Positions 50,357 through 61,648 of a stretch of DNA of 64,000 bases are shown here, in pieces. The translations under genes and the position numbers were made by a program. This DNA is from Casuarina equisetifolia (taxonomy: Eukaryota > Streptophyta > Magnoliopsida > Fagales > Casuarinaceae): assembly GCA_028551475.1 (NCBI GenBank), contig CM052362.1, positions 2,612,166-2,676,165 on the forward strand, in the 5' to 3' direction. The first letter of the stretch is position 1. Every line of letters begins with the position of its first letter. Below the pieces are notes generated by a model, which saw nothing but the letters and a program-made list of their open reading frames with translations, had not been told where the DNA came from and ran no database searches.

Positions 50357-50394
50357 TTTTCAAATTATTTATACAAATAAATGAGTTAGTAAAT

Positions 50395-51690
50395 TGCTTA
50401 TCAACCTTCTTTAATATTTTTGATAATAGAGTTGTCAAATTTTTTCATTTGCTATCAATATACTTTGGACATTCAAAAAGACTGCGACTTATGAAACATC
50501 TAATTTTATACTTTTAATGTCAATTATTATGAATTATAGAGTACAATAGAAAATAATGACAGAACTGTCATAGTTGTTAATTAAAAGCAAGACAAAATAA
50601 TTTTTTATCCTGCAATAAATTTTTTAAGTTGTTATATGAAAGAAAAGTGAAAAATAACTTATTAAGAGGTTTACAACAGGTTTTGTAAAATATATGCTTT
50701 TAAATATATATATATATTTCTTCTTAAGCATAAACAATTATATCCTCCTTTTTAACTTCCAACTAAATATTCGCACCCTGTATTCATTAGTGGTTGAATT
50801 AAAGACCATGAAATGAGGGATGGAAAAGTGCGCTGGTGGTTTAGAATAAGAATTTGTTAATATTATTGTCTATTAATTATTGTCCATATTAATATTGGAG
50901 AGGCCAAGTACAACCGACTACTTGACATGGGAGTTTGATTTGTAGGGTGATCTTTATAGGGGCAGGTATATAAGTTAAACTGAATGTTAAAGAGTTTCAT
51001 GATTTCCAAAAATGGATTTATACGTAATTATAATCATTATCGTTTACCCAAGTTTTAGAAGGAATGAATAAATGTTTTAAAATCTGAAATCGATTTATGT
51101 TAATTAAACTATACCTTCATTTACGAAGGCTTGTCTTCTAAATGGTATTATAAATCAAAGAGTAAAATAATTATAGATTTATTTACAGAATTGTTAAATT
51201 GAAAAAAAAAATTGGCTCTCGTATTTCTATTATTATGCCAATTTCTGGTTATTTAACCCAAAAAGTACCATAGTATAAATTTTATTCTAATAATGAAAAT
51301 TGAATTAAAGGTATATATGCAATCTCACAATTATAACTGAGAAAGCTTAAATTTGAATAGGAGTGAGGGAGACGAAGGGTTTTATAGAGAATAAGACAAC
51401 TTACATTTTGTGAGATAAGAAGTGCAAAGAGAGATTTGGGTAAGTAACAAGTATATCCAAAAATAGTCAAACTAAAACAAAGAAAAGAGAGAAATTGCCT
51501 TCGAAATTAGATAAACTTAAATTCCATATTATCTTCGAGAAATATGAAGTCCTACCTTCGAGAAGAAGCGATTGAATTGAAAGGTGCATTCACCATCGTC
51601 CAGAGACAATAATTCCACTTTATGTTTTTGTCCACGAGTCCTTTAACAATTAGTCTTTATGGGTGGCCCACGTGAAATATGAAATAATTT
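50395..51690. other. AT-rich duplicated spacer, block B
   Basis: Counterpart of 20095-21720, with the final part resembling 29130-29310. No gene is seen. Confidence 0.65.
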
Positions 51691-51782
51691 CTTGTGATAT
51701 TAAAATCCATTTTTATTTCCTGTATAGAATTAGAATCGCACATAATTTATAGTCATCAATTTTTTTTCGCTATGCTTTATTC

Positions 51783-51789
51783 TTTTTTT

Positions 51790-51820
<31 letters not shown>
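51783..51820. repeat. T18-G20 homopolymer junction
   Basis: Eighteen T followed directly by twenty G. This creates the Phe and Gly runs of a chance frame. Its true length is uncertain. Confidence 0.9.
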
Positions 51821-51821
<1 letters not shown>

Positions 51822-52049
51822 TTCTGATATTTTCATAGAGATTTGCAAGTTGGTGTTAGTGGCTTCTATTTTCAAATAAAAAATCTGTGTAACCTGCAAG
51901 AGAAGTTGGGGAGTTCCTGCTTCCTTTGTATTCTGCATTTACTAGTCCTCCTCCCCCTTTCATTGACATGCCTGGAATCAATAAAGTAATATACTTGCAA
52001 AAAAGTTATTTGCTAAAGTAAATATATTCTGAGCAGCAAAGTGATACAG

Positions 52050-52252
52050 GCATGTGTTAAAAGAATCCAAGGAGATGAAACAGGGCACAAGCACTGTACT
52101 GGACAATACTTTGATTACTGGTCATGTGTTGACAAATGCGTAAGTATAATTCCTAAATTAGTGCTGATTTCATTTCATTAATTCTCATCTTACACTAAAG
52201 TTTGCCTTCTGCAACGCAGGTGGCTCCGAAGCTCCTCACAAAACGGAAGTGA
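52050..52252 (+). pseudogene. QCR6-like cytochrome bc1 hinge protein, last two exons only
   Basis: Complex III subunit 6 (hinge protein) acts in the mitochondrial inner membrane beside cytochrome c1. Exon 52050-52139 encodes 30 residues starting ACVKRIQGDETGHKHC and containing CTGQYFDYWSCVDKC. An 80-nt GT-AG intron (52140-52219) follows, then VAPKLLTKRK and TGA (52250-52252). The Cys pattern of the family, CX13C then CX9CX3C, is kept and the splice sites are good. The preceding bases TGATACAG form an acceptor. No exon with the usual N-terminal CKPKCVKPLLEYQ was found upstream to 51500, so this looks like a 5'-truncated copy. A distant first exon cannot be excluded. Confidence 0.85.
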
Positions 52253-54690
52253 TGAGAAAGTTGGTATCGTCGCACTTCAATTCGCATTTCTGCGTCCAAA
52301 TCGTGATAAAACATTTAATCTTGCTCTGTGAACTATGAATGCCTGTATGGTTTTCTTTGCAGGACAACGCATTTTTTGAACTATAGAGACTGAGTTATGA
52401 GTAATAAAAAAGAATCCTGGCGTTAGACATGCCCAATCAAATTGTACAATGCTCTTGTTTTCTATGAGTCGACAACATCTCTAAACTGGAATGAAGCTAA
52501 ACTTGACAATAATTTTAAATTAGCTTAAGCAATCACATTGATTTGAAGTTCCTGGATAGACTGTTTCTTTAGGATTGTCTCTCCAACTTTTGATTTCTTT
52601 TGTTTTGTGGAGCCTATTATAGTTGCTTTCCGCTTCTTATCTGAAAGTTGATGGTTTTGGATGTTGAAATAGCAGCCTACAAAAATACTCAAAGCCCAGC
52701 TTTCTCAAGCATGTGTTGACGCGCACATGGTGTTGTTTTCCCATTTCGCATCTCTCGACATGTTCATAGAGTTGTTCATGCTGGCAAATAGATTGCACCT
52801 CCGGAGTACGCACCCGTTATCAGTATGACATTCATTTTATAACAGTATTGCACTATCACATGTCCATGGAGAAGACACACAAGGTTGTCTTGTTAGTCCA
52901 CTATGGTCGGATTGCTTTTCTGCTGTCCCTCAAGGCTACTTCAAGCATATCGGGTTTGAAATGCATACCTTACATGTGCTGAAAGCATTGTATTTATCAT
53001 GTTCTGGATGTACATCTAAGAGGCCAAACCGGAGCCGAACCTGAGTCCATTTCCACGTCAACTCCTATGAAGGGGACATATGTTTATGTCAACCAACTCT
53101 ACTTAACACCAGTGTCAACAAACAGTCTTATTATTGCTCCCTGGCTAAGCACTAGAGGCGATTGCTCGTGTGATTAAGTTAATCGTAGCCTACTGACATA
53201 CCTTTGATGCTCTTGAATCAATCACGAGAGGTCTGTATATTAATAACATGCAATAAAAAAAAAGTTAAATAACCTCACATGAACTGACAAAAAGCGTGGC
53301 TAACAGAATGGCAAAATTCCAGTTTTATACACCGAAACCCTAAAAGACGAGCATGAAAGGCATCTCTTGCCTTTTGATACTGGGACCACCCTCTTTTTGA
53401 AGGGTGCAATCCAGCCTTTGATGAAGTGATTTCAGGTCTATATATGTAGTTCTTTAATAATGCTAAGGATCCTTACCAAAGACAAGGACCTTGATACTTG
53501 AAGTGAATCGTCACACGATTTGGAGCATTCTTGATGACTTCCCCATACTGAACCACGGCTGAACACTGCCCACTCCGTTTTCAAGGTCGACGAAGCTATA
53601 ATTTTTTCTATTCCATATCGTGATGCCGTTATGGAGTCAAGAAAACACGTTTAGAAGTCAACTTGAGCTCACAAAAGCATTGGCCCAATTGGCATCCGTT
53701 ATAGCCAATTAACTAAAAATTCGAACCTTGATATATATATACATAATTTGTAGTTTCCACTAAAGTATCTTAATGTTTGTTCGAGAAACACCCTTAAGCT
53801 AGGCTTATCTTAGTTTGGCATTCCTAACCTTTTTAGTTTTAGCCCTTTTTCGTGGACTTTTTGTCATTAGTTTTGGCCCAATATCGATGGGTCTCTAATA
53901 CCACTTCTTAATTTTTAAGTTTTGCCGCCAACGCTTTTGAAAAACGGGTTCACTTATATGGTGCTATTTTTCTTCTTGTTGCCCGATGTGGGATTGCTTC
54001 TTCTAACAATTCCCCCGTCATTCATTGGGCTTGAGCTAGGCTTATCTTAATTTTAATGTCTTGACCCTTTAGTTTTTAGCCTTTGTTTTGGTAGGGTTTT
54101 TTTATTAGTTTGGCTCAATATCAATTAGTCTCTGATGTCACTTGTTAGTTTTAAGTTTAAGAGGCCCAAAACCCTTAAAAACCAGTTCTTTAAGATAATG
54201 TAAGGCCTCCACTTATATGTTGCTATTTTTTTTTCTTATTTGTTTGGTGTGGAAATGCTTTCAACAATCCTCTTAGATAATGGTAAAGCCATTCAAAGGA
54301 GAACTCAATGGAATCTAGTGTGCCATTGTTCAAATGCATGCTTTACGCAATGATGGATCAATTGGGCTATAACCTTAGGCTATATGTTTTTCCCCTTTGG
54401 TCCTTAAACTAGTTGCTTTATCTTTACATATCTCTTTTTCTAATTCTTCATTGAAAAAAGTTGTCTTAACATACATTTAAGACAATTCCAAAATCCAAAT
54501 ACACAACACCTAGGATTTGATGAACTGATACATATTTAACCACTACTAAAAAGGTCATTTTATGGTCTATACTATTCATCTTATGTTTGACCTTATACCT
54601 CAATGGCTTTTGCCTTAGTAATAAGTTTACTACAATGGTAAGTTTCATCAATCTATTCATCACTAATTGCTTTTATCTACTCAAATTTGA
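52253..54690. other. Spacer
   Basis: No gene was recognised. 53795-53930 and 54025-54150 are diverged copies of each other (AGCTAGGCTTATCTTA, TTAGTTTTAGCC-like, TTAGTTTGGC and CAATATCAAT words), and may come from old LTRs. Confidence 0.5.
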
Positions 54691-55140
54691 AGGTGAAAAG
54701 AAAGTGTCATGATTTGAAAACAACCAAAGATATCAATACAGGATATGATTTCCCAAAAAGACAAGATAGGGTTTTAGAAGGTTTAAGATAGGAATTAGAT
54801 AGATATTTTAAGTTGTTAGAGATGAAATAGGAGTTCTAATTGGAGAATGACTGGTATTAAGGCATTATATAAGGAAGCTTAGGGGTAAGGAGAAAGGAAT
54901 CTAGAAATCCAATGATATAGAGAAATCTAGAAATCAAGAGGAACCCAAATATTAAGAAATCAAAGAGAGGTAGTAATTAGTGTTAAGTAGAGAGCCATTC
55001 CTAAGAAGGCTTTAGTAGTGTTCTAGTAGTTTGTTGGAATGTTTAGTCACTTTGGCACAAATTGTGAGCAAAATTCTTAATAAGAGTAGTTATTCAGTTT
55101 AATTCCTTTTTGCCCTATTGAGAATTAACAAGATCATGGC
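54690..55140 (+). repeat. Possible old LTR
   Basis: Contains ATTATATAAGGAAGC and an LTR-like leader, but no partner copy and no clear ends. Confidence 0.25.
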
Positions 55141-56879
55141 ATAAAGCCTTTTGAAATGTCCATATCAGCTTCTGGTGTGATAGAAAAGAAGGTGCTTTTT
55201 TTTCAAATTCAAAAGGATGATAGGAGAACTTTCCATGTTTGTTATTCTGCATCTAATGTTGTTGTGAACCTTTTGGTTGTAAGTGATACTGCCACCTTAT
55301 GATACTCTTATTGTCCAATAGTTATTAGAAGCATAGGAAACTCTATATTATCTTTTAGTTATTGTTCTATTCTTCTTGTATCCATGAAGGGACATTAATC
55401 ACTTATGCATGTAGATTCATTGATCTTGTCATATACTCAATCGTTGCGTTATTATGCAATTCATTTGTTTATGACTTTCTTTAGTGGTGTGCTTCCACTA
55501 GTCTTTTCTACTATCTTTAGGACCTTGACGAATTTGCTTTTTTAGATTCGTAGCTAGGCTATAAGATGGGAGTCTTATAATTCCTTAATTCAAGCTCATA
55601 ATTACTGCTTAAAGCTTTAATGACCTTGTTTAATTGATTCTTAAACAAATCGTGGGAGATAAAATAGGCAATGTAAAGAGTTGTCTATACATGTTATGAA
55701 GTAAATACTCCCATGAAGTAGACCATTTTGGATTTGTCTTTCCAACTGCTGAACTCATGTTATGGGCTAATTATATTGATGGAAACCGGGTGTTAGCGTG
55801 GCCTTAAAAAGACCATAGGAAGGTTGTCAGACATGAAGCACGCTTGGATCAAATAATAACGCATGTTGGTGCCTCTAACTCGTAGCCGTAAAATAGAGTA
55901 GCTTGATATGTATTGATGATTTTAGGGATGCTTCCAAGGGAGGTGAAAGGTCAAAGCTTGGGCTCATTCGATGGTCACTATGGGTAGCTGTTTTCCTTTT
56001 GAGATTTTTTTATTTTTTTTATTTTTTTTTATTTTTTTTATTTTTTATTTTTTTTATTTTTTTATTTTTTTATTTTTTTATTTTTTTTATTTATGTAAGG
56101 CTACTAGGTAGTCCTTTGTTTCATAGGTAGTAGAACAAAGTTTATTATAAGGTCAAATTTTGTAAACATGGCAAGCCTTTGTGATTTAGTGAAAGTAGGT
56201 AGGTTTGTTTTTCCCTCTATAGAGTTCCAATTGTTCTTGTTCACTTGTTCTTATCTTACCAATGATTAGTCACCATAGGACTACATAAGAATTATTCCTT
56301 CATGTTTGACCCTAATGTTACATTCTAAGGCCACAAAACAAGTGATAGGGCAAGATGGGCAAGATGGCGGAGGTGCTTCATCGAGAAAGAGATCAACGAA
56401 ACTCTTTTTTTTTTTTTTCTTCTCAATCTTGAATGAAGGGGAGAACAAGAGGAAAAACAAGTGATTTTGGACTTTTCAAGGGAGTTCCAACCTCCTTAGA
56501 CTAACATGCCAATATTGCCATCTCTTTACACCTTCCTCCATTTATAAAGACCAAGGCTTTTTGACAATGTGTACTTGTTTTGCTTAACATGTAGGATGTT
56601 GCATAAATGTAAAACATATGGGACCTCTTACAAGAACAAAAAGTGGATATGCTAACCCACCAACTACAAAATGACAGGAGCATTACACACACAAAATAGA
56701 GAGATTGGCCAACAAATAAGCCAAACATAAGGATTGAATAGAACACATATGATGTAGATTGAAATAAAAAACAAATTGGTGTCTTGGACCTTCACATGTG
56801 CCAAAGTACATTATTCTCCTTCAGAAAAATCAATTTCATGATGCATAGGATACATGTCAGTGCCTAAATGTCAAAACTA
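55141..56879. other. Spacer, with possible antisense LTR at 56340-56880
   Basis: No gene was recognised. A minus-strand CTTTATAAATGG near 56540 lies where the 3' LTR of the antisense gypsy relic would be expected. The frame at 55903 is an artefact of the T-rich tract. Confidence 0.4.
56004..56093. repeat. (AT7-9)n low-complexity tract
   Basis: About 90 bp of T runs separated by single A. Confidence 0.95.
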
Positions 56880-57545
56880 TAACCAAAACTCTCGGGTGAT
56901 TCAAACCTTGCACCCAAGGTTGAATTTTGAGAATTGATGAGCCATAATTTTAACGTATTCCTAGGTTGCATTTGATGGAGACAATCCATGCCAGAGAATC
57001 AAAACTTCTTAATGTTTCTTGTGAATGCGGCTATCTAGAATAGGTTTGGGTTGGGCAAAAAGAGTGTTCTCGTCATTCAACACAATGGGGAGTTAAGCTT
57101 GTACATGGGCATGGTTACCAAGGACTTGTTTTAGGCTATAAACGTGGAAGACGAGATGAATGCACGACCCTTATGGAAGTTCCAGGTGGTAAGCTATGAT
57201 TCCAATCTTTTCCAAAATCTTGAAGAGGGTCGAAGTAGCAAGTTGAAACCTTGAGTGCATAGTGCCTAGTCATGGATGCTTGGTGATAAGGCTATAGTCG
57301 AAGGTAAACCCACTTGCCAACCTAGTAGTCGACCTCCTAATGATTAGCATCGTAAAAATGCTTCATTCATTCCTAGGTTGCAACAAGGTTAGCCTTGATC
57401 TCCTTGAGCACATGAGTTTGGAGTTCTTGGTCAATAACAGCCACCCAAATAGTTTTTGAAACATAGAAGAGCATAGAAGGAGCGTGGCCATACACAATTT
57501 CATAAGGAGACTTTTTAGATCTATTGTTAATGCTTATTTTATGGA
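56880..57545 (-). pseudogene. Ty3/gypsy integrase C-terminal relic, antisense
   Basis: Minus strand: KKSPYEIVYGHAPSM at about 57490-57530, then VAVIDQELQTHVLKEIKANL, then KILEKIGIIAYHLELP and IHLVFHVYSLKQVLG, then ILDSR. These are the usual post-core and SH3-like segments of gypsy integrase. Several stops. It abuts copia sequence at about 57550. Confidence 0.75.
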
Positions 57546-57559
57546 GTATTTGTTAATGT

Positions 57560-60500
57560 TCAGAGTATTTTAGTTTATAAAGGCACTTGCTTCCTACTAC
57601 ATGCATGCCCCAAGAACTTGGGAAAAGAGACCAGGTTTCATTTTGTTGGATTGCTAGCATTTCTTTGCCCCATAGCTAGCCTCCAACCAAAATACTAAGG
57701 ATTGTTTCCTCGATGAGAGAAATGGAAGGAATGGATTTGATAACAAAGGACGTGGAGAATGCATATCGGGGGTGAGGTTTGGTTATGCCACTCAGGCTAC
57801 GATTTGTCACAGTGTGGGTTTGCGTAGCTTTAGGAGTGGATGTTGGAGTCATGATTCTAAGTTGAAGGTCTGCTAGCTTTGTTTGTGAAGGCTTAGGTGT
57901 ATTTATGGGCTTAGAGGTTTCCGTTTCATTAAGCATATTTTCCATATTTTGCTTCTCTTGAATTTCTGTGTTGAAACCATTGGTTTCCAAATTTTCAATT
58001 ATATGGATTTGACTTGTTTTTTCCTTGGGTGACGTGGATTTAACCACTGTTTTTTTGCTTTTGTTAATTTTTGTGTCGGCTTTGTTATAGATCAATGTTT
58101 TTTTTCTCCTTCATTCCTTGTAGGGCCATGCATCTTCGTCATTTGTTATGGGATGTCGCAAGTTCTGTTTTAGGAATCGAAATTGGACTTTGTTGAGGTA
58201 ATGAAATTGAAGTAGGTGAACTGGGAGCTAGATTGAGCCATGATGATGATGTTGGGTAAGGTTAGACATAATTCCTAGCTGGGTTTCTTTGATTGCAAGT
58301 TGCTCATCTTGATTTTGTAGTGTGATGTTTTTGTTTAAGAAGGTGTGCATGTTTCTTGGTTTGAATTTGTACATGTTTTGGCTTCTGTTACTGCTTCGGT
58401 ATCTATCATTCCCTAACTTGAAGTTATAGAGGTTTTAGTTTTTGTAAATGTAACAATATCCTTCTATTTGGTTATTCTTTTGTGGTTAGCCCTTGTGTTA
58501 TATCGTGAGGGTTGTTCTTCTTTGTGCTCTTGTTCTTTTTTTTCCCTTTGTTAGACTCTTTTCTTTGAAAAGGTATGAATCCTCATGAAAAATTACATAT
58601 GTTGATATGAAAACTCTTTCAGATTTTGAATGAAGGCACTTGTATCCTTTGTGTTTAGTGCTATAACTAAGGAACACACAAGCTAGTGACTTGGCAAATA
58701 ATTTTTAGTAACAATATATTTAAGAAATGGAAAACAATAAGATCTAAAAATCATCGTGGAGTTGTAGTTTGGTGCCTTATGATACAATGTTTGTAGGGAA
58801 ACATTTTGTAATATTGATGTTGGCAACCTATTTATCGCTTAAACTTCTATCATAAACTTTCAACCTAAAATTTGTAAGGCACACTTGCTTGCTTTGTCAT
58901 TGAATGTCCAAGTTTTGTAATATGTTTATGTTTCCTTTTTGTCATCTCATTTTGTTTAAAAGTATAAGAGTATGAGAATTGATGAACAATTCCATTCTTT
59001 GAAGGTAGCTTGTAAGTTTATTGCTAGTGTATTTTCCTTTGTTATTTGAATGTAGTATCTTTAGTTTAGTATTGTATTGATGCTCTACCATAGTTTGAAA
59101 GTCTTGAAATATCCAAAAAAATTTCAACTTTCTTTTTATTGGATATATCCCATATAGCAAATGCAATCATTAACAAATATAACATAATATAAGTAACCTA
59201 GACAAAAGATTGTAAGGGATGGTCCCCAAAGGTCATTGTCAACTCTTTCTAAGGTTTCATTGTCTTTTGTGTTGATTTGGCAAAAAGAAGTTGATGGCTT
59301 TTATTTAGCATACAATGAGAATAAGTAGTTGGAATTTTGCCTCATACATTGATGAGTTTTTGTCCTTATAGATATTTCATGAGTTGGAAATTCATGTATC
59401 CCAATCACCTATGCCATGTACTGCCATGTACTACCATTTACTATCTATTGATATGTTGAGAAGTAACATGCTGATCTTGGTTTGATAGTACATGCATGTT
59501 TTGCCTCCTATGCCCTTTGAAGAGGATTACCTCCATTGTCAGGTCTAATACAGGATAATCATCTATATACTTAGCAACCTAACAAAAAAAAAAGGTTTTT
59601 TCTTTATATTTAGAAAAACTAATATATAGTTAAGTTTGACTTGTCCTCCTCTTAAGGAAGTTGACCCTATTGAATCTATTATATGTTTGGAGGCACCTCA
59701 GTTTGCATTACATTCTTCATTTCCTTCTTCTATTACCATGACTACCACTAAGGCCTTTAGTATCTCATATGTTTAGTAAGTATGATCGAAACATTACTAG
59801 CATTTTCAGGTAGTGTGTCCTTACTTACCACAAATTGGATAGGTTATGATTGGTTTATTTTCAAAGTTTGTAGGATTACCTGAGCGTTTGGTAGTGTTGA
59901 TATTGGATGTTGTAGTCTTTTGGTTTCTTGAGGTAGCTAGATTAAATCCTTTGCCTTGCGAGGAAGAGGTGGTTGTTACTCCACGGCCTTTGAAGGAGCC
60001 TCGAAAATTACTGTCCTCTCCAAACATTCCTTTGTGCAATAAAGGCAGCGTTCTCATTTGGTGTTTTAGTGATGGCAACTATGAAGGTATACTTATTGCG
60101 ATGAGCTTCATATGCCTATAATTGGGAGACTACTTTACTAAATTGTGGGATTAGAGGACAAAACATCATGGTTTTAAAGGCCTTGTATTCACGTCCAAAC
60201 TTTCAAGAAGTCTTAAGGTTTTAGCTTAATCAAATAGAGGTTTTCTAGTTAAGCTAAATTGGTTCAAGAGACTCTTGAACTCAAATAGGAAAATAGGAAG
60301 TTGTCTTCCTTCCTTATGGAGGTTATGTATTTGAGATAGGAGGTTAAATTTCCTAGCTTCAGTTTTTTGAACAAAATGATTTGTGAGAGCTACCCATACT
60401 CTAGTAGAAGTTTAGCCCAAATATGTCTAAGTGCTTTGTTAAATAGAATGCTTATAATTTAGGACTTGACTAGTACATCACTTTGCACCTAGGTGTTGTA

Positions 60501-60660
60501 GTCTAGATTGTGTTCTTCTTGATTACCGGTATTCAGGGTAGCTGGTGAGCATTTGGTTTCTTCAGTAATAAAACCTATTAGCATTGAGTTTGGATAAGTG
60601 ACTTCATTTGTGTCGTCTAAGGTAAATAATTTTCTTTGATTAGCTTAATAGTAACAAAGT
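57560..60660 (-). pseudogene. Copia gag-integrase-RT start relic, antisense
   Basis: Read from 60660 downward: gag segments (VTIKLIKENYL, ARKFNLLSQI-type words after frame changes, FKTMMFCPLIPQFSKVVS), a Gly/Ser/Arg-rich part and a zinc knuckle start ITYPICGK at about 59820-60078; integrase IFQDFQTMVEHQYNTKLKI at about 59050-59110; the later integrase region near 58720-58900; a Ser/Thr/Lys-rich linker at 57676-58095; and the RT start AIQQNETWSLFPSS at about 57610-57660. Many stops. The rest of RT and RNase H is missing. Confidence 0.75.
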
Positions 60661-60763
60661 TACCCATATTTACCGAGTTGGAAACGGGAAAAAGGTTCTC
60701 AAGGCTATGCTCAGAGACGTTAGTGGAAAGCTAGTTTGAAAGTATAATGGTGAAAATTGAAAT

Positions 60764-61201
60764 TCACTCCAATACCAAGAGAAAGTTTGAACTCAGTAGG
60801 TTCGGTGTTTAGACACTCACGGGAAAGCTTTAGTGTTTCACAAATGGTTACAAACTTAGCTTAAACACGATGCAACTCACACTTCATGGTGAATTCTGCT
60901 TATTTAAACAACACTTATAGGAAACACACATTACATACAAAATAAGCTATCATGGAAATTTGTCTTCATTTGGCTAAATGGTACCACCTAGGTCAGTAGG
61001 GTCGACTACTCCTTTCATCATTTTTGCAAGTGGATTGTAGTCTTCTAGATGTGGGTAAGATAATGAAAAAGCTATGGACACCCTACCCATAGTGAGGTGG
61101 TGCATGTGGCCAACTGTGGGCCTGCCAGCCCTCAATGTCCTGCTACACACGTTCTGTTTCTCGATTGCCTTGGTTGATCCGACCATGTTCTTTCTTCAAC
61201 A
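60764..61201 (-). repeat. Possible 5' LTR and primer site of the antisense copia relic
   Basis: Minus-strand TGGTATTGGAG (60764-60776) resembles the tRNA-Met primer site. Upstream of it, from TGTTGAAGAAAG at 61201, lies LTR-like sequence with TTTAAATAAG. There is no partner LTR to confirm the ends. Confidence 0.4.
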
Positions 61202-61567
61202 TCTGGGGCCTTTCCATTCCTTCGTGTGTAATTTCTAAAGGCTAAGTTTTGATGTGGCATCTAAGGTGGAATTTGGGGCATGGTAAGCGTTCCCCTAGTG
61301 GGTTTAAGGAGACATGGATGTACATGGAGAACGTGGGCCATTGTATGGTATGGGTGGACACCTTGAACTGCTGTGCTGGTTCCTGGGTAGAAGGGTGGCG
61401 CAACTGCACTGGTAGTAAGGTACCCCTGCATGGGAGAGAGGTAGGCAGCGTTTGCTTGCATTTGAGTGAAGTTTACTGGTCCTTGGATGCCATTCCCGAG
61501 CAGCTACAAAAGGCTTTTAGTTCCCACTCCAGCCTCTACTACTTGAGTGCTGATTTCTTTGAAAAAT
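61202..61567. other. Unidentified stretch with open frames on both strands
   Basis: Minus frame 61461-61261 encodes a Pro/Tyr/His-rich peptide (AYLSPMQGYLTTSAVAPPFY), and the frame stays open upstream. Plus frame 61249-61623 overlaps it. Base composition is richer in G+C than its surroundings. No family is recognised; it may be a captured exon. Confidence 0.35.
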
Positions 61568-61617
61568 CCTTCAATTTCACATTTAGGATGCTTGTTTCGA
61601 TTGAAACCCTAGTGCAG
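61568..61617 (-). pseudogene. Duplicated fragment of the TNL last exon
   Basis: About 50 bp encoding RVSIETSILNVKLK in minus frame, a diverged copy of 61779-61829 ([14 protein letters not shown]) inside the gene just upstream in transcription. A leftover of a neighbouring TNL copy. Confidence 0.75.
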
Positions 61618-61648
61618 TTCTAGAGGAAGCCAACTAGCACGAAGAAGG

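Larger units (their letters stand above)
47385..50394. other. Block B-specific stretch of about 2.8 kb
   Basis: 47505-47560 still matches block A at 20040-20095. From about 47565 to 50394 block A has no counterpart, so this is an insertion in B or a deletion in A. It includes a GC-rich patch (47620-47765, with GGCTTCCCC repeated) inside an 82-codon frame starting at 47522 or 47525, a second less AT-rich patch at 48780-49030, an (AAAAT)n tract and a tandem repeat. No protein family is recognised, and no element ends were found. Confidence 0.5.

Noticed and set aside
51694..51879. 61-codon frame with Gly run
   Set aside because: Produced by the T18-G20 tract.
55903..56130. 75-codon frame rich in Phe
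   Set aside because: It is the translation of the (AT7-9)n tract; composition explains it fully.
57676..58095. 139-codon minus frame as an independent gene
   Set aside because: Its position between integrase and RT-start segments and its Ser/Thr/Lys-rich composition fit the copia polyprotein linker.
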